Below, one piece after another: positions 11,341 to 22,711 of a stretch of DNA of 64,000 nt (the first letter of the stretch is position 1; every line of letters begins with the position of its first letter). The position numbers and the translations under genes were made by a program. Origin of the DNA: Heloderma charlesbogerti (taxonomy: Eukaryota > Chordata > Lepidosauria > Squamata > Helodermatidae). The stretch is taken from assembly GCA_026122225.1 (NCBI GenBank), contig JANEZZ010000793.1:2604001-2668000 (forward strand), given 5' to 3'. Under the pieces are notes generated by a model. It ran no database searches. It had not been told where the DNA came from and was given only the letters and a program-made list of their open reading frames with translations.

Positions 11341-11860
11341 TTTTACATAGACATGATAGGCTACGTAAAGACTTACGTAGCCTTTCACGTCTGGGTTAAA
11401 AAAGCACACAAAAAACCATGTACGCAAATGGCGGCGGCTACGGCGGCCGCCATTTGCGTTCCTTAGTTTTCGCCATCTTAGTCTACGTAAATATTTAAAT
11501 ATTTACTTAGACTATTACAGCGAAAATAAAGGGGAACACAAATAGCATAGTGGGCGCTATTAGCGTTCCTTTTTGATTCGCTGTTTTAGCCTACGTAAAT
11601 ATTTACATAGGCTAAAATGGTGAATCAAAAAGGAATGCAAATAGCGCCCACTACGATATTTGCGTTCCCCTTTATTTTCGCCGTAATAGTCTACGTAAAT
11701 ATTTACATAGACTAAGACAGCGAAAAATAAGGAACGCAAATGGCGGCTGCTGTAGCCACTGCCGTTTGCGTATGTGGGTTTTTTGTTTTTGTTTTTAACC
11801 CAGACGTGATAGGCTACGTAAGTCTTTACGTAGCCTATCACGGTTGAATACAGGGACGCA
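11341..11860. repeat. Palindrome of palindromes inside the 11128 element
   Basis: The symmetry axis falls between 11600 and 11601, inside the perfect-to-near-perfect palindrome 11584-11617. Moving outward both arms carry the same ordered modules, ending in TGATAGGCTACGTAA palindromes at about 11353-11393 and 11805-11843. The same order around a central TTTTAGCC palindrome is found at 26971-27004 and 46124-46157 in two other copies, so it is a family property. Confidence 0.85.
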
Positions 11861-11897
11861 AACAGCGGCGGCTATGGCAGCCACCATTTGCATCCCT

Positions 11898-12581
11898 TAG
11901 GAGTGCATGAAAGCCACATATCTGGTCTCGCAGCTTTTCGCGGTGGGGGGGAGGCGCTTCGCTGCTCTCCCCCCGAAGTTCAGGCCGGGGGGGGAGGCTT
12001 CCCACCTCGCCCGGCCGAAATTCAGGCTGGGGAGGAGGCGCCTCGCCCAGCCGCGAAATAAAAAGTAAAAAACACCCCACGCCCCCGTAATAGGCTACGT
12101 GACGATTAACGTAGCCTATCACGGCTAGATTTGCAAAGTCAGCCGTGATAGGCTACGTAAATCGTCACGTAGCCTATCACGGGTGACTTAAAAAAAAAAA
12201 AAAAAAGCGCGTACGCAAATGGCGGCCCCCATAGGGAGCCGCCATTCGCGTTTCTTATTTGGTCGCTGTAGTCTACGTAAATCTTTACGGAGACTACGGC
12301 GAAAATTTTCGTCTACGTAGTCTACGTAATTTGTTTTTTTTTACTGTTATTGGAATGGCGGTGGCGGCAGCCGGTCAAAAGATCGGCTGCCGCCCCCGCC
12401 CCTGACGAAGACCCGACGAATCGCCGCCGGGAGGGACATTCACCAAAGGTAAGTCCCGTCCCGGGGGGGGTGCGGGGTGTGGGGGGGTGCGGAGAATTTC
12501 TCCCCGAAACATCTTCGGGGGGCTGAACACGTTGGCGCTTGGCCCCCCGAAGTTTCGGGGAGAAATTCTCCGCCAACCGTA
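11898..12581. mobile_element. Nested TACGTA-palindrome hAT-like element (684 bp)
   Basis: Inserted into the element at 11128-12796. Left end TAGGAGTGCATGAAAGCC (alpha), right end TTCTCCGCCAACCGTA (beta, FCCCCGAAAC-type subterminal region). Flanking 8-mers GCATCCCT (11890-11897) and GCGTCCCT (12582-12589) agree at 7 of 8. Removing it restores the host words CATTTGC-GTCCCTGCTACCCAGC, seen intact in other copies. Inside are two TACGTGACGATTAACGTA-type palindromes (12088-12123 and 12143-12182) and a GTAGTCTACGTAAA palindrome near 12283. Confidence 0.85.
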
Positions 12582-12804
12582 GCGTCCCTGCTACCCAGCG
12601 GCCGGATGTCCGGCTGCTGGCGGAGCCGGCCGGCAGCTCTGCGGAATCCCCGCAGAGCGGAGCCGGCAGGGCAGGACTCCGGGGGGAGGGATGGAGCGCC
12701 TCCCCCCCGTCGAGGATTCCGGGGAGAGGGATGGAGCGCCTCCCCCCCACCGCGAAGCAGATCTGCGAAACGGTAAGTAACGTTTGTACGTTCCTACACA
12801 CCAG

Positions 12805-13442
12805 GCAGGTGCAACATGGTTCTCTCCATGCTGGGAATAGCTGTACTTATAGCATTTAGCTGGGGCAGGTGAATGCAAGGAGAGGAGAGAACAGAGTTGG
12901 CAGGCAACTCCTGCCCTCATGCCTGTCAAGCCTGCACGGTCTCCTTCCTTGGAAGAAGGAGACCATGAAGACTTGGCTGGTTGCCTCCTGCCAATCACAC
13001 CTCCTTCCCTCCTTGCAAGGAGGGGAGAAGGTGCAGTTGGTAGGCGGCAACAGGGGAGGGGGGAACTCTAGCGACTACCACTGTTGCGCGCAATGTGGCT
13101 TGCTATGAAGGTGGGCAGCTGTGTGGCTTCATGGGGGGCTCGCTAGGCCATCTAGAAGCTTGTGTAGCACCACGAGCAAGGATGGGCCATGGCAGCAGCT
13201 TGGCGAGCAACCCATGAAGCTGGGAACAGGTGTATCCGTCCATCCCCATTGGCCAGTGCCCTTCCTTGTTCTTATATCGCAAGCAAGCACTGAAAAACAG
13301 ATAAATTGCCCAAGCAGCCAGTAGTACAACAGCAGGAGCTTTGGTGTCAGAGGAAGACCGCACCCAAAAGTTGGACCTGGTTGTGAGTGCGGTCAGCTGG
13401 GGTGGAAATTTAGGTAATTTGGTCTGACCCAAGGTAAAAGAA
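12805..13442. other. Unclassified GC-rich intron
   Basis: GC-rich, with small inverted words such as CCTCCTTGCAAGGAGG near 13012, but no recognised family. Long frames here have no conserved features. Confidence 0.35.
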
Positions 13443-13499
13443 GTCATTAAGGGCACAATCCTATGCATGTTTAGATACAGAAAAAGCCTATACCTCCCA
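13443..13499. mobile_element. Half of a short palindromic MITE
   Basis: GGGCACAATCCTATGCATG followed by TTTAGA and CCTCCCAGCATA matches the left half of the palindromic element at 45320-45425. It is cut off where the CR1 tail begins at 13500. Confidence 0.55.
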
Positions 13500-14350
13500 G
13501 CATAGAATCATAGAATAGCAGGGTTGGAAGGGGCCTATAGGACCATGGAGTCCAACCCTCTGCTCGTTGCAGGAATCCAAGTCAGAGCATCCCCGACAGA
13601 TGGCTGTCCAGCCTCATCTGGAATGCCTCCAGTGTGGGAGAGCCCACTACCTCCCTAGGTAACTGGTTCCACTGTCGTATTGCTCTAACAGTCAGGACGT
13701 TTTTCCTGATGTTCAGCCAGAATCCGGTTTCCTGGAACTTGAGCCCATTATTCCGTGTCCTGCATTCTGGGATGATCAAGAAGAGATCCTGGCCTTCCTC
13801 TCTGTGACAACCTTCCAAGTACTTGAAGAGTGCTATCCTATCTCCCCTCAGTCTTCTCTTCTCAAGGCTAAACATGCCCTGTTCCCTCAGTCTCTCCTCA
13901 TAGGGCTTTGTTTCCAGTCCCCTGATCATCTTCGTTGCCCTCCTCTGAACCCTCTCCAGCTTGTCTGCATCCTTCTTAAAGTGTGGTGCCCAGAACTGGA
14001 CACAGTACTCCAGATGAGGCCTAACCAGTGCTGAGTACAGGGGAACTAGGACTTCCCGGGATTTGGAAGATATGCTTCTATTAATGCAGCCCAAAAGAGC
14101 ATTTGCCTTTTTTGCAGCCACATCACATTGTTGGCTCATATTCAGCTTGTGATCTACCAAAATTCCAAGACTGTAGTGTTGTTAAGCCACGTATCCCGCA
14201 TCTTGTAACTGTGCATTTGGTTTCTTTTTCCTAGGTACAGAACTTGGCATTTATCCCTATTAAATTTCATTCTGCTGTTTTCTGTCCAGCGCTCCAATCT
14301 ATCAAGATCACTTTGAATTTTGTTTCTGTCTTCTAGAGTATTAGCTATTT
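13500..14350 (-). mobile_element. CR1 LINE, 5'-truncated
   Basis: Minus-strand C-terminal part of a CR1 reverse transcriptase: DLDRLERWTENSRMKFN, then [47 protein letters not shown] and [11 protein letters not shown]. It ends shortly before the characteristic CR1 tail TCTATGATTCTATG (read on minus near 13502-13516). A frameshift near 14165 and several changes show it is dead. The 5' end is missing, as is typical for CR1. Confidence 0.93.
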
Positions 14351-14489
14351 TGGGGTCCAGGAGGTGTGCATTGGGTGAATCTGTACAAACAAAAAAACTT
14401 GATGCAGTAAATCTCTCACACATCCCTATGCACAGAAGAGTTGGGCAGAGAAGCTCAGTTCTTTTCATGATGCGGGTTTTCAAGAGACA

Positions 14490-14730
14490 AAGGTCAGTGT
14501 GGTGTAGTGGCAAGAGTGCTGGACTGAGAGTCAGGAGATCCCGGTTCTAGTCCCCACTCAGCCATAGAAGCTCACTGGGTGACTTTGGACCAGTCACTGA
14601 CTAATCCACCTCGCAGGGTTGCTGTTGTGAGGATAAAATGGAGAGGAGGAGGATTATGTACGCCACCTTGGGTTCCTTAAGGAGGAAAGAAGGCAGGATA
14701 TAAATTATTTATGTATTTATTAATGTCAAG
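14490..14730 (+). mobile_element. MIR-like (CORE) SINE
   Basis: Head GTGGTGTAGTGGCAAGAGTG, B-box region CCCGGTTCTAGTCC, body CACTGGGTGACTTTGGACC and GCAGGGTTGCTGTTGTGAGG. An L2-like tail (GGATATAAATT) and AT-rich end follow. Well preserved compared with 2372-2535. Confidence 0.85.
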
Positions 14731-16163
14731 AAACAACGTTTCTGTAGAATCTTGCTTCTTCCACTCAGGATGGCAGATCCAGAATACAACTGAACACCGG
14801 CCTGACAATTGACTTCTGTTATCTGTTTGAGTGATCGCTTATTTCAAGGCAATGGGGATTTACCATAAGGTGAGATAAACTAACACATGAGGGGTAAAGA
14901 AAAACCTTAATTGATTCTCCCCACTTTTTTCTTCTTCCTTTGAGATTTACTTTTTCTCCCTTTTTTGGCTATAACAGGAGGCAGCTGCCATTATAACTTC
15001 TCTTTAGATGAGGACTTCAAGAATACTAGAAGTAATAAAGAATCAAACCATAAAAAGTGCACCCTGAAGAAAAGCTCTTGCAGCAGATGCTTTGAACACA
15101 GCGAATGAAGAAGGAATATTGCTTGTGAGGCAAAGGGAGAAGACTGTTGTCGGGAGTCTATAACGTTGGCTACTCATTGACTCAGTTGTGCTCCCAGGAG
15201 AGATGGATAGTCCAACGGACGCCCCCACCCTCTGCTCTGCCTCTGGGCTGCTCCCACTGAGCTGCTGCCCCTTGTCACATCCCCTGCACCCCTGAGTAAA
15301 TGGGCCATTTGCACCGGTAATATTGTGCAGATGGGGAGGGGTTTTATGGCCGCTACGTGCACAATATTAGATTTATGGAAGTTCCCGAGACACCATTTCC
15401 CCCCGCAAAATGGCAACTGCAGGAATGACGGGCAATCGAGGATGGCTCAGGGTAGGTGAGGGTGGCTTGACTAGCATGGGGGGTGTGAGAACAGGTCTGG
15501 GGGCACAGAAGTGGGATCAGCGACTTGGCAGGTGCCTGGAGGATCAGGATGGAGGGTTGCCTGTCCATTTCTATAGATTCAGCAGGACCATGCTGGTGGG
15601 GGATAATGGGAGTTGTGGTCAAACCCATCTAGAGGGCACCAGGTTGGGGAAGCGTGGCCTAGTCCTTAAAGATGTATAGCAGCACGTGTGAGTATATCTT
15701 GGCTGGGTGAGCAGAGGGAAGCTGGAAGGCCAGAAGTGGGAAATGAAACTCCAAGTTATGCTTACAGACTGATGATCAAGCCATTGTACAATGTCGCTCA
15801 GACTGCCAGGACAGTAATTCAAATGCTATTTCTTTGCCTATGATGTTTTGTACCTGCTTTCTAGAGTCTCTTTAGGATTATATGGGATGGAATGCTCACA
15901 TTCAATGCTGTTAGTGAGAAACAAAGATACAGAAAGCAACTCATGTGCAGATTACAGACTAACTAGTACTGAAAGGGACTCCATGGACAAGACAGAACCA
16001 AAGGAGTTGTGTTCAGAGTTTGGCCAATATTGTGCTCAGCAGTTCCACTGTAGCTTATTCGGTCCAATTGCTTTCAGGCCCAATGGTGAACCATTTGTTC
16101 TGAAGTGCTTATCAGGCAGCACCTCCAAATTTTACTATGCCACTGCAAGCCTATACCAAGGAA
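14731..16163. other. Unclassified intron with a MITE-like stretch
   Basis: Around 15560-15660 words such as GATAATGGGAGTTGTGGTC and GGGCACCAGGTTGGGGAAG match one arm of the palindromic MITE at 24190-24331. The rest is unassigned. Confidence 0.4.
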
Positions 16164-16557
16164 CAGGGATGGAAAAATCTCTCAATTTCATTCTCACTGT
16201 GAGATGGTTGGATTTTCAGGCTTAAGCTCATTCTGTTCCATACTGCAGTATAAGTTTGCAAGCTTGTTTTTTAAAATCTGCATGGAAATTCACACATTTT
16301 GGGTATGCGCATCTCCCAAATGTATGCATTTCTGTGCACATTTTTCAGATACATGTATTTTCCCACTGATGTGATGCAATACTTTTTTTTAAAGTAATCA
16401 TTTTGTGCACACTCTTCACTAATATGCAACAAACTGCATCACCAAGCTCAGAAAAGTGCAGATGTCGGTGCACAGCTCTGTCTCAGCAAACTTAATGGCT
16501 TTGGAGGTGTAAATCTGCATTAAAATCTCAGTAGAACAAATTTCTCACCCATCTCTA
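16164..16557. mobile_element. Possible old hAT-like element
   Basis: Starts CAGGGATGGAAAAATCTC and ends CTCACCCATCTCTA, with an AT-rich interior rich in TGTGCAC and GTGCACA words. No matching target duplication was seen, so the call is tentative. Confidence 0.4.
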
Positions 16558-18268
16558 TTTAGGTTGCATGTACGAAATCTGAGTTTCTGCAGACCAGACC
16601 AAACAGGGTCAGACTGGGCCTATAGAACTGGACTGCAGTGTTCCTCATCTCTGGAGACACTTCCCGAAGTCCGTTTCTGACACTACTGCCAGTGACAGTA
16701 GCGGCCCCTCCCCGATAGAGAAGATGACACTGCAAAGTATCCCAAAGTGGGGAGCAGCATGGTATAAGCACCTGGCTTGCCGCTCTCATCTCCGACTTTG
16801 TTTTCCTGTCTCAGCTGGTCTTGCACCCAGCTGTTAAAAAGTGGAGAGTCACCTGCCTGTGATTCGGCATGCACTGAAGAGGAGGCAATTTAGCAGCATC
16901 AGCTGCAACCTAAAACACACTTGAGCGCTTGTTGAGTCTTACTGCACTCAGCAGGATTTAGGGATATGCAAACGATTTCAAAACAGCAGCCTTTGTTTGG
17001 AACACACCTGCCAATCTAGCAGAGAACCATCTTCCTGTCCCCCCATTTCCCCCCCTCAATTACAAATCCTGGTGGCCTTCAATATTTTTAATTATGAACT
17101 GCCACTTTCCTGACCACCTGTGACAAAGGACAATTATCTTCAGGTGAACCAAGCAAGTGAGCCCCCCCTCCACCAACCCCCTTCCCCTCTCTGTGGTAAT
17201 TCATATCTGTAATACAAATTACAAGACATACTAAGACCACTATAAAATCAGGGTTTTAAAGGTCAAAACTAGCACTTTAAAATTGGGTCTAGAAACCAAG
17301 TAGGAACCAAATAAAGTTGTTACAAAATTGGTGTAATATTTCCACGAGGCACCATCCCAGTAGCCGTATCTTGAATCAGTTGTAGTTTCTGGACACTTCT
17401 CAAAGAGCGCGCCCCATAAAGCTCATTATAGTAATCTAATCTGTAAAATGGGTTAGTGCTAATATTTACAGGCTGGCAATAATATTTACAGGATAGTGAT
17501 ATTTGAAGACTAATGTGCAAGGCCAGTCTAAATTATTTAAAACACTATTTGGGAGAATAAAACCCTGATGATTACAAAGAAGGACTGTAATTAGGCATGA
17601 ATATGCTAATTGCTGACAAAATGGATGCATAATGTCCGTGTGGTGTCTCCCAGGAAGCTAGGAAAGATACACTTTGGCTTCAAAGATACAGCAAACAACC
17701 AACATCCAAAAAGGTAGCTTAGAAAGTGAACTGTAGCAAATGTGTTTGCACTGAAGGTACCTTCTGTTGAACAGTTCTGCCCACAAGCTGTCTGTAGGAT
17801 ATAGAACATCTCTCGAGCATGCTTGCCACCTTGAAGCAGAGCAGTCGGAAGCAGAAAAAAATAACCAAGATAACAGAATGCAAAAGGAAAATAAAAGCGT
17901 GAAGAGAAAAGAGAGAGAGAAATGAGGGACAGCCGATCTAAGTTACCATCAAAATACATTTAGAAATGAGATTAGCAAACTATGGCCAGAGAATTTAAAT
18001 GACAGACAACATTAGGATTGCAAGTCAATCACATATTATGGAAGAGAAAGAAACAATCCAGCCATACAGCTTAGCTAAGGCATCATAACCAAAGCGTGAA
18101 AAAGTAGTACAGTAGTATATTTAGTTAGCCATTTTCAGTACAACACCACAAAAGCAATTTTAATTCTAGGAAGCTAATCCCTTGTTAGTTTTTTTTTCCT
18201 TATCAAAATCTACACAATAGTTATTTCCCCTTCCTGAACTCTGCTTATTGCACCATGCCCATGCTTAC
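16558..18268. other. Unclassified intron
   Basis: No repeat family or gene is recognised, apart from a short L2/RTE-like tail possibility around 17320-17520, which is too diverged to call. Ends at the donor of the 18269-18479 exon. Confidence 0.45.
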
Positions 18269-18479
18269 CGACTATGTCAAACCACAGTGGGATGTTAGCG
18301 GGTTGCACGGAGACCACACCAACGATTTCCGTCACTCGGTCGCTTTCCATGACAGTGAAGTTGTAGAAGGGCTCATCAAAAGTCAGCGAGATTGGTGAAG
18401 GTGATGGTTTCTTAATCCACTCAATGTGGAGGCGGGCAGTTGAAGATTTCTGTGGCCGGCCGTTGTCAACAGCTTTTAT
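18269..18479 (-). CDS. FAT3: FAT3 coding exon (second of three in the window)
   Basis: Internal FAT3 exon of 211 bases: 70 codons plus one base. It begins [18 protein letters not shown], the end of one cadherin repeat with its AVDNG motif. It continues through the linker [10 protein letters not shown] into the start of the next repeat ([17 protein letters not shown]), and ends [15 protein letters not shown] plus the first base of a glycine codon. The acceptor is ...TACAACAG with AG at 18481-18480. The donor is GTAAGC starting at 18268. It starts in phase 0, matching the exon at 24550-24864. The words [18 protein letters not shown] fit FAT3; FAT1 as I recall it reads MESDPVAHMIGVISVEP here. 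The repeat starting in this exon lacks the usual DxD calcium-binding motif, as in the family. An hAT-like repeat begins at 18617, only 138 bases upstream of the acceptor side. Confidence 0.95.
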
Positions 18480-18616
18480 CTGTTGTACATGGAGAGAGAA
18501 TACAGATGGCAATTTATTTAGCACACTCCTTTGTGTATAGGTTTTGGCCATATTTTTGGCTTTAAAACAATTAACCATATTCAGTTCTCTCTCAAGGTTT
18601 CTCTAGGAGTCACAGG

Positions 18617-19110
18617 TAGAGATGTTCCCACTCACCCCCATCCAGGTTCTCCAGATGCCCGCCCAGCCCCTGCCCCCATGTTCAACCCTCCTATGCTCGG
18701 CGAGCAGTCTGCACTCACCCCAATGGCCTCATTGACTTCCATGGTTGCCATTTTTTGAAAAATATGCATGAAAATGCGCTTTTTGCGAATGTGCATATTC
18801 GCATGTATGACAGTGTGCATTTTTTGCAAATCTGCATATTTGTGTGTGTTTTTTTACAAAAAAGAGCATTTTCACAAATATGCAAATATGCGCATTTGCA
18901 AAATGTGCATTTCTGCAGGCACAAATGTGTGTATTCACAAAAATGCGCATTTTGCACACGTGCAGATATGCACATTTTTGCAATCGCCATTTTACTTTTC
19001 AAAAAAATGGTGACTGTGGAGCCTGACGAAGTGTGCAAAGGCCTCCAGAGACCGCCCCTCCCAAAGCTCCACCTCCTCAGAAAAGGAAGAGCAGCTCCCG
19101 AGTGAGTTGT
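18617..19110. mobile_element. hAT-like element with TTTGCA/TGCAAA palindromic interior, right end unresolved
   Basis: Left end TAGAGATGTTCCCACTCAC resembles 23583-24123. The interior from GCCATTTTTTGAAAAAT (18748) to TTTTCAAAAAAATGG (19012) is a large imperfect palindrome built of ATGCGCATTT, GCAAATATGC and similar words. No right terminal CATCCCTA or duplication of GTCACAGG was found. The interior matches 23583-24123 in layout and sequence. Confidence 0.7.
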
Positions 19111-20438
19111 GCTCCCAAGGAACTCTTCTTGAGGCTGCGGCTCGGTCAGCTTTGCTCCCCACTGGGCTTTCCTCGATGGGTATGGCAAGGGGCAGGAAAT
19201 GCCGGTTCCAGACTGAGCCAGTGTTGCAAGGAGCCCCTGAAGGTGCTGGCTCGGTTGGGAACTTGCTTCTCCCTGTGTCTATGTGACTGTATGTGAGTGA
19301 TGGGGGTGTATTTGTGTGTGCTTGTGAGTGAATGGAGGGTGCATGTGTGAATAGCATGTGTATGCGTAGGCACATATGTGAATTATTGGCTCCAAACAAA
19401 CATGTCGTGTCTGCATGCCAGTAGTGGGAGTGGCCCTGTCTACTTTGGGTCATAGCCCCACCTGTTGCTTGCATGCAGCCCCTGACATGCTTCTTCACAA
19501 CCAATCTCGCCCTAAGGCTAAAAAAGGTTTCCCACCTCTGGCTTGAAGAGTTCACAGCTGGGAAAGACTTCTACCTGGCCACTGAAGAGTGTCTGCCTGT
19601 CAACTAGACAGGAATGGGCTTCAAGGACCAGCTGTATGACCAAGTATACGGGCAACTCCTTATATCTTCTGCCAAAAAGGAAACATTAAATATGGATCTG
19701 AGTACTGCACCGAATCAGAGCTATGTCTTTCAGTGTGCCAGAAGTACTGCAACTGAGCTCCTGACTTGGAGGGGGGCTAAAAACAATTGTCCCGCTAATT
19801 CTCATTCTACTGAAGATCCATCCATTACTCTTAGTAGTGAAAATCCCAGGAAAAATGTGCCTCTGTATATACATCTGGGAGGGAAATGCTACAGGAGGAA
19901 TTAGCAGTTGTGGAAACAGGGTAAGGGCCACCATGTAAACCAAGTACTGTGTGACATGACTTCATTTTGTGAAACTCTTCTCAATCAAAAACAGGTAGGG
20001 GAGGGAGACTGAGACATTACGCTTATGCAGCCAGTCACACCGTGGGTTGCACAAGAGTTATGTGCCATAGGTTGCACAAGGATAATGTGCCTGCTTGCGT
20101 AACCGTGTTTGCTCAAATGTAACTTTGGTTGGATTCTTCTCTTGTGCATAATTCAAAACCTAGTTTCTGCTAGCACAACATCATTTGCGCTGTTGGAATG
20201 ACACAGTTGGATACCACCCTATGTTTCCACCATGCAAAGGAAATCCATTTTATATTCCATTCTTTGCCACAACCATTCCACATTTGTTCTTAGGGCCAGC
20301 AAAGGGGGGGGGCAAGCATGTTGGATACCTGTTGAGGTCCACATCCCAGTAAAGGGGCCACTGTTGATCTCGATAACCTATGGTCCTTCTGCCAGTGCTG
20401 CCTGTTCACCTGTTGATCCCAGCATGAAAGGAGAGCGA
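19111..20438. other. Unclassified intron
   Basis: Around 19390-19540 GCTTGCATGCAGCCCCTG and GTTTCCCACCTCTGG resemble a Charlie-type hAT right end. Otherwise nothing is recognised. Confidence 0.35.
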
Positions 20439-20877
20439 TAGGGAATTCCACCACGGACCCCAATGAGGTCGAATTCCAGGGAATTCGGCCTCTGGAGTCT
20501 GTGGCAGAACATTCCCACTCACCTCTGCCTCCCGCCTGATCGTCGTGGAGCTGAATCCTCCTCGCCGGTGGCTCCATTCCGCAAGCGATACAGCTGCCAC
20601 TGCTGTCCGTATCTTTGCGGATGAGAAACGGGAAGTGATCCGGACGCAAATGGCGTCCGCCATGCCATTTGCGTCCCTGTTTCTTCTTGCGATAGACTAC
20701 GCGTCTGTATTTATGTAGCTATTTACGTAGCCTATTGCGTGAAAAAAACAGGGATATTTCCACGGACTCACTGCAGAGCGGAGCTGAACAGCGAAGATTC
20801 CGGGGGGGAGGAATGGATCGCGTCCCCACCTGCAGAGCCTCCTGCGGAGCCCAGGTAAGGGGATTCGTACATCCCTA
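20439..20877. mobile_element. TACGTA-type hAT-like element (439 bp, short copy)
   Basis: Left end TAGGGAATTCCACCACGG (beta end with a small deletion), right end TTCGTACATCCCTA (alpha). Flanking 8-mers GAGAGCGA and GAGAGAGA agree at 7 of 8. The single module ACGCAAATGGCGTCC faces CCATTTGCGT near 20645-20675, followed by TATTTACGTAGCCTATTGCG. Outward donor words are AGGTGAGTGGG on minus near 20519 and CAGGTAAGG near 20852. Confidence 0.87.
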
Positions 20878-21905
20878 GAGAGAGAGAAAGGGGGCGGCAG
20901 CCTTCCCTTGCTCTGCCTTGGCTTCTCCCTCTGGGCAGTGGTGTAAATTGGGCCCAGGCAGAGATGACAAGCAAATGGACCACTGCAAAAGGAGCAAGGA
21001 GGAAGTGGACCCACCTAGGTGGGGGCCCACTCAGGGCATCTAGCTCAAGGGCCCTGCAATACCCAGAACCAGAACAGCCTGTTCTCTCAGGAGATGCAAT
21101 GTGCATTTTGAAATTAGGGCTCACTTAGATAATTCTCTTTATTATTTCTTTATACAATTTGGGATTCAACCCAGTCCCTAGGAAAAGGTTTGGGGTTGTC
21201 AAGCTCTGTCTTATCTCCTTAGGGGGTATTTTTCTCTCTACAAGTCTGCTATGCAAAACAGATGGATCTGGATAAAAAGGAGGTAGGAGGCTTTCCCAAA
21301 GGGTTCATCCCTGCAGCAGCCAAACCTGGGGGTCTGATCTGCACTGCGCTGTGTGTTAAGAGTACATTGTTGTTTATTAAACCAGATCCTAAGCTCACTA
21401 TCTTCACAGTGTGATTTGCGGAAAACACTTGCTTACAGCGTTGTTTACGCTCTCTTGGAAATCACTGCTTAGGCTCTTAAACAAGACGGGGTAGGGGGAA
21501 GGGGGGGAGCTATTGATCTGTATGGCACACCACCAAACACCTGTGTCCACTCAATACTTCACTGTTTGCCATTCATTTAGGTTCCTCCCCCATCTAACCC
21601 TTTCCAATCCATATAAAATCGTTCCAACAACAAACAACGGGCTCCAATTAATGTTCCGTGTTAAGATGAGTGTGCCAAGTGCTCTTTATATCCATTAAGA
21701 GCCAGACTGTAAAAATTCTTGCATATATTTGACAAATCAAACCATCTACTTGAATGTGGACACCTGAATTCAACGTAGTGAACAGGGAGGCTAAAATCCA
21801 GCTCTTAATTTGATGCTTCTGGCAAAATAGGTTGTTGCCATTGAAAGCTCATGCCACCATCATTCGTTAGTCTTTAACATGGCACACAGCCTTCTATTGA
21901 CTTAT
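20878..21905. other. Unclassified intron
   Basis: No gene or repeat family recognised. Confidence 0.5.
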
Positions 21906-22112
21906 TCATAGGAAAGGAAACTGCCTTGCAGCAGCTGAGAGTATTTGTTTAGCCCAAGGTTGTCTATTCTGACTGGCAATGACTCTCCGGGGTTTCAGGC
22001 AGGGAGTCTTTCCCACCACCTGCTACCTGTTCCTTCTAATTGGAGATGCCGGGGATTGAACCTGGGACCTTCTGCATGCAAATCACATGCTCTGCAACTT
22101 AGCCGGAGACCC
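21906..22112 (-). mobile_element. tRNA-derived SINE (minus strand)
   Basis: Minus-strand head contains CATGCAGAAGGTCCCAGG and GGTTCAATCCCCGGC (B box), then the body with CCGGAGAGTCATTGCCAGTC. The same family as 722-928, better preserved. It is not a tRNA gene because no cloverleaf 3' half or acceptor stem is present. Confidence 0.82.
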
Positions 22113-22711
22113 TCACAATTCAAAATGTGTCCACTGCTCCCCTGAGCTGACCAGGAAGTGGGAAAATAGGGGATAGAGCTAAATGTGGGATAGAGTGAGG
22201 AGACCAGAGATCCAGGAGACACAATTGCCGTTGCTGAACTGGAGCCCCAAATGGCGGGGAGAGACTGCACCGATTAAAGAGTGTGGTGTAACTCTCCTTT
22301 CCTTGATTAGAAAGCCCCACCCCCTTTAGAAGCAACTTGTTCTGATCTATCCTTGACCAGAGCCTCTGGTCTGGAGCCTAGCTAGCGCTCCTTCATTCAT
22401 TTAATTCCTGCCAGGCCTGTTGCCTGCACTAACGGGTCAACAAGGGGATGTGTTGGGTCCCCAATGGATGGCAGATGGTTCCTTGGGCAGAGGTGACTCT
22501 GGAGATTCCAATCCAGGTGTCCCTGGTTCAAAGAGCCCCGTTCCAACAGAATCAAGGTTGGACATAATATTGGGTCTAATCCCAACACCTTTGCCTCCAG
22601 TGCCGGTGGTCCAGCTGATCTGGCTTGCCTCATGGAGCCTGGGTCAGAGTCCAAGCTGCTACTCAAAGTGGGGGTCATGATACCACTGAACCCTCCTGCA
22701 TCACGTAAAAT

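Larger units (their letters stand above)
11128..12796. mobile_element. TACGTA-palindrome hAT-like element (1669 bp with nested copy)
   Basis: Starts TAGGGATGGCGGAG (beta end) and ends GTACGTTCCTA (alpha end). It is flanked by a perfect 8-bp duplication CACACCAG (11120-11127 and 12797-12804). Positions about 11341-11860 form a hierarchical palindrome. In order these are a GATAGGCTACGT palindrome, an ATGGCGG module, a TAGTCTACGTAAA palindrome, a small CAAATAGC module, a central TTTTAGCCTACGT palindrome, and the mirror order back. A second element (11898-12581) is nested in its right half. Outward donor words lie near 11240 (CTTACCTGG) and 12770 (GGTAAGTAA). Confidence 0.93.
212..18268 (-). other. 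FAT3: FAT3 intron (18.06 kb)
   Basis: Bounded by donor GTAAGC at 18268 and an acceptor AG at 213-212. It contains tRNA-derived and MIR-like SINEs, microsatellites, large palindromic hAT-like elements (6728, 9877, 11128), a CR1 LINE and unclassified sequence, itemised separately. No open reading frame in it looks like a cellular exon. The long frames over the palindromic elements are by-products of repetition. Confidence 0.9.

Noticed and set aside
18715..19188. Cysteine-rich frames (CIFAKCAFLQ-like) as a zinc-finger or metallothionein gene
   Set aside because: They arise from TGCAAA/TTTGCA palindromic repeats of an hAT-like element, and similar frames appear at 23566-24060 on both strands.
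22040..22112. Possible tRNA gene (B box GGTTCAATCC)
   Set aside because: It is the head of a SINE present several times here, and lacks a full cloverleaf.
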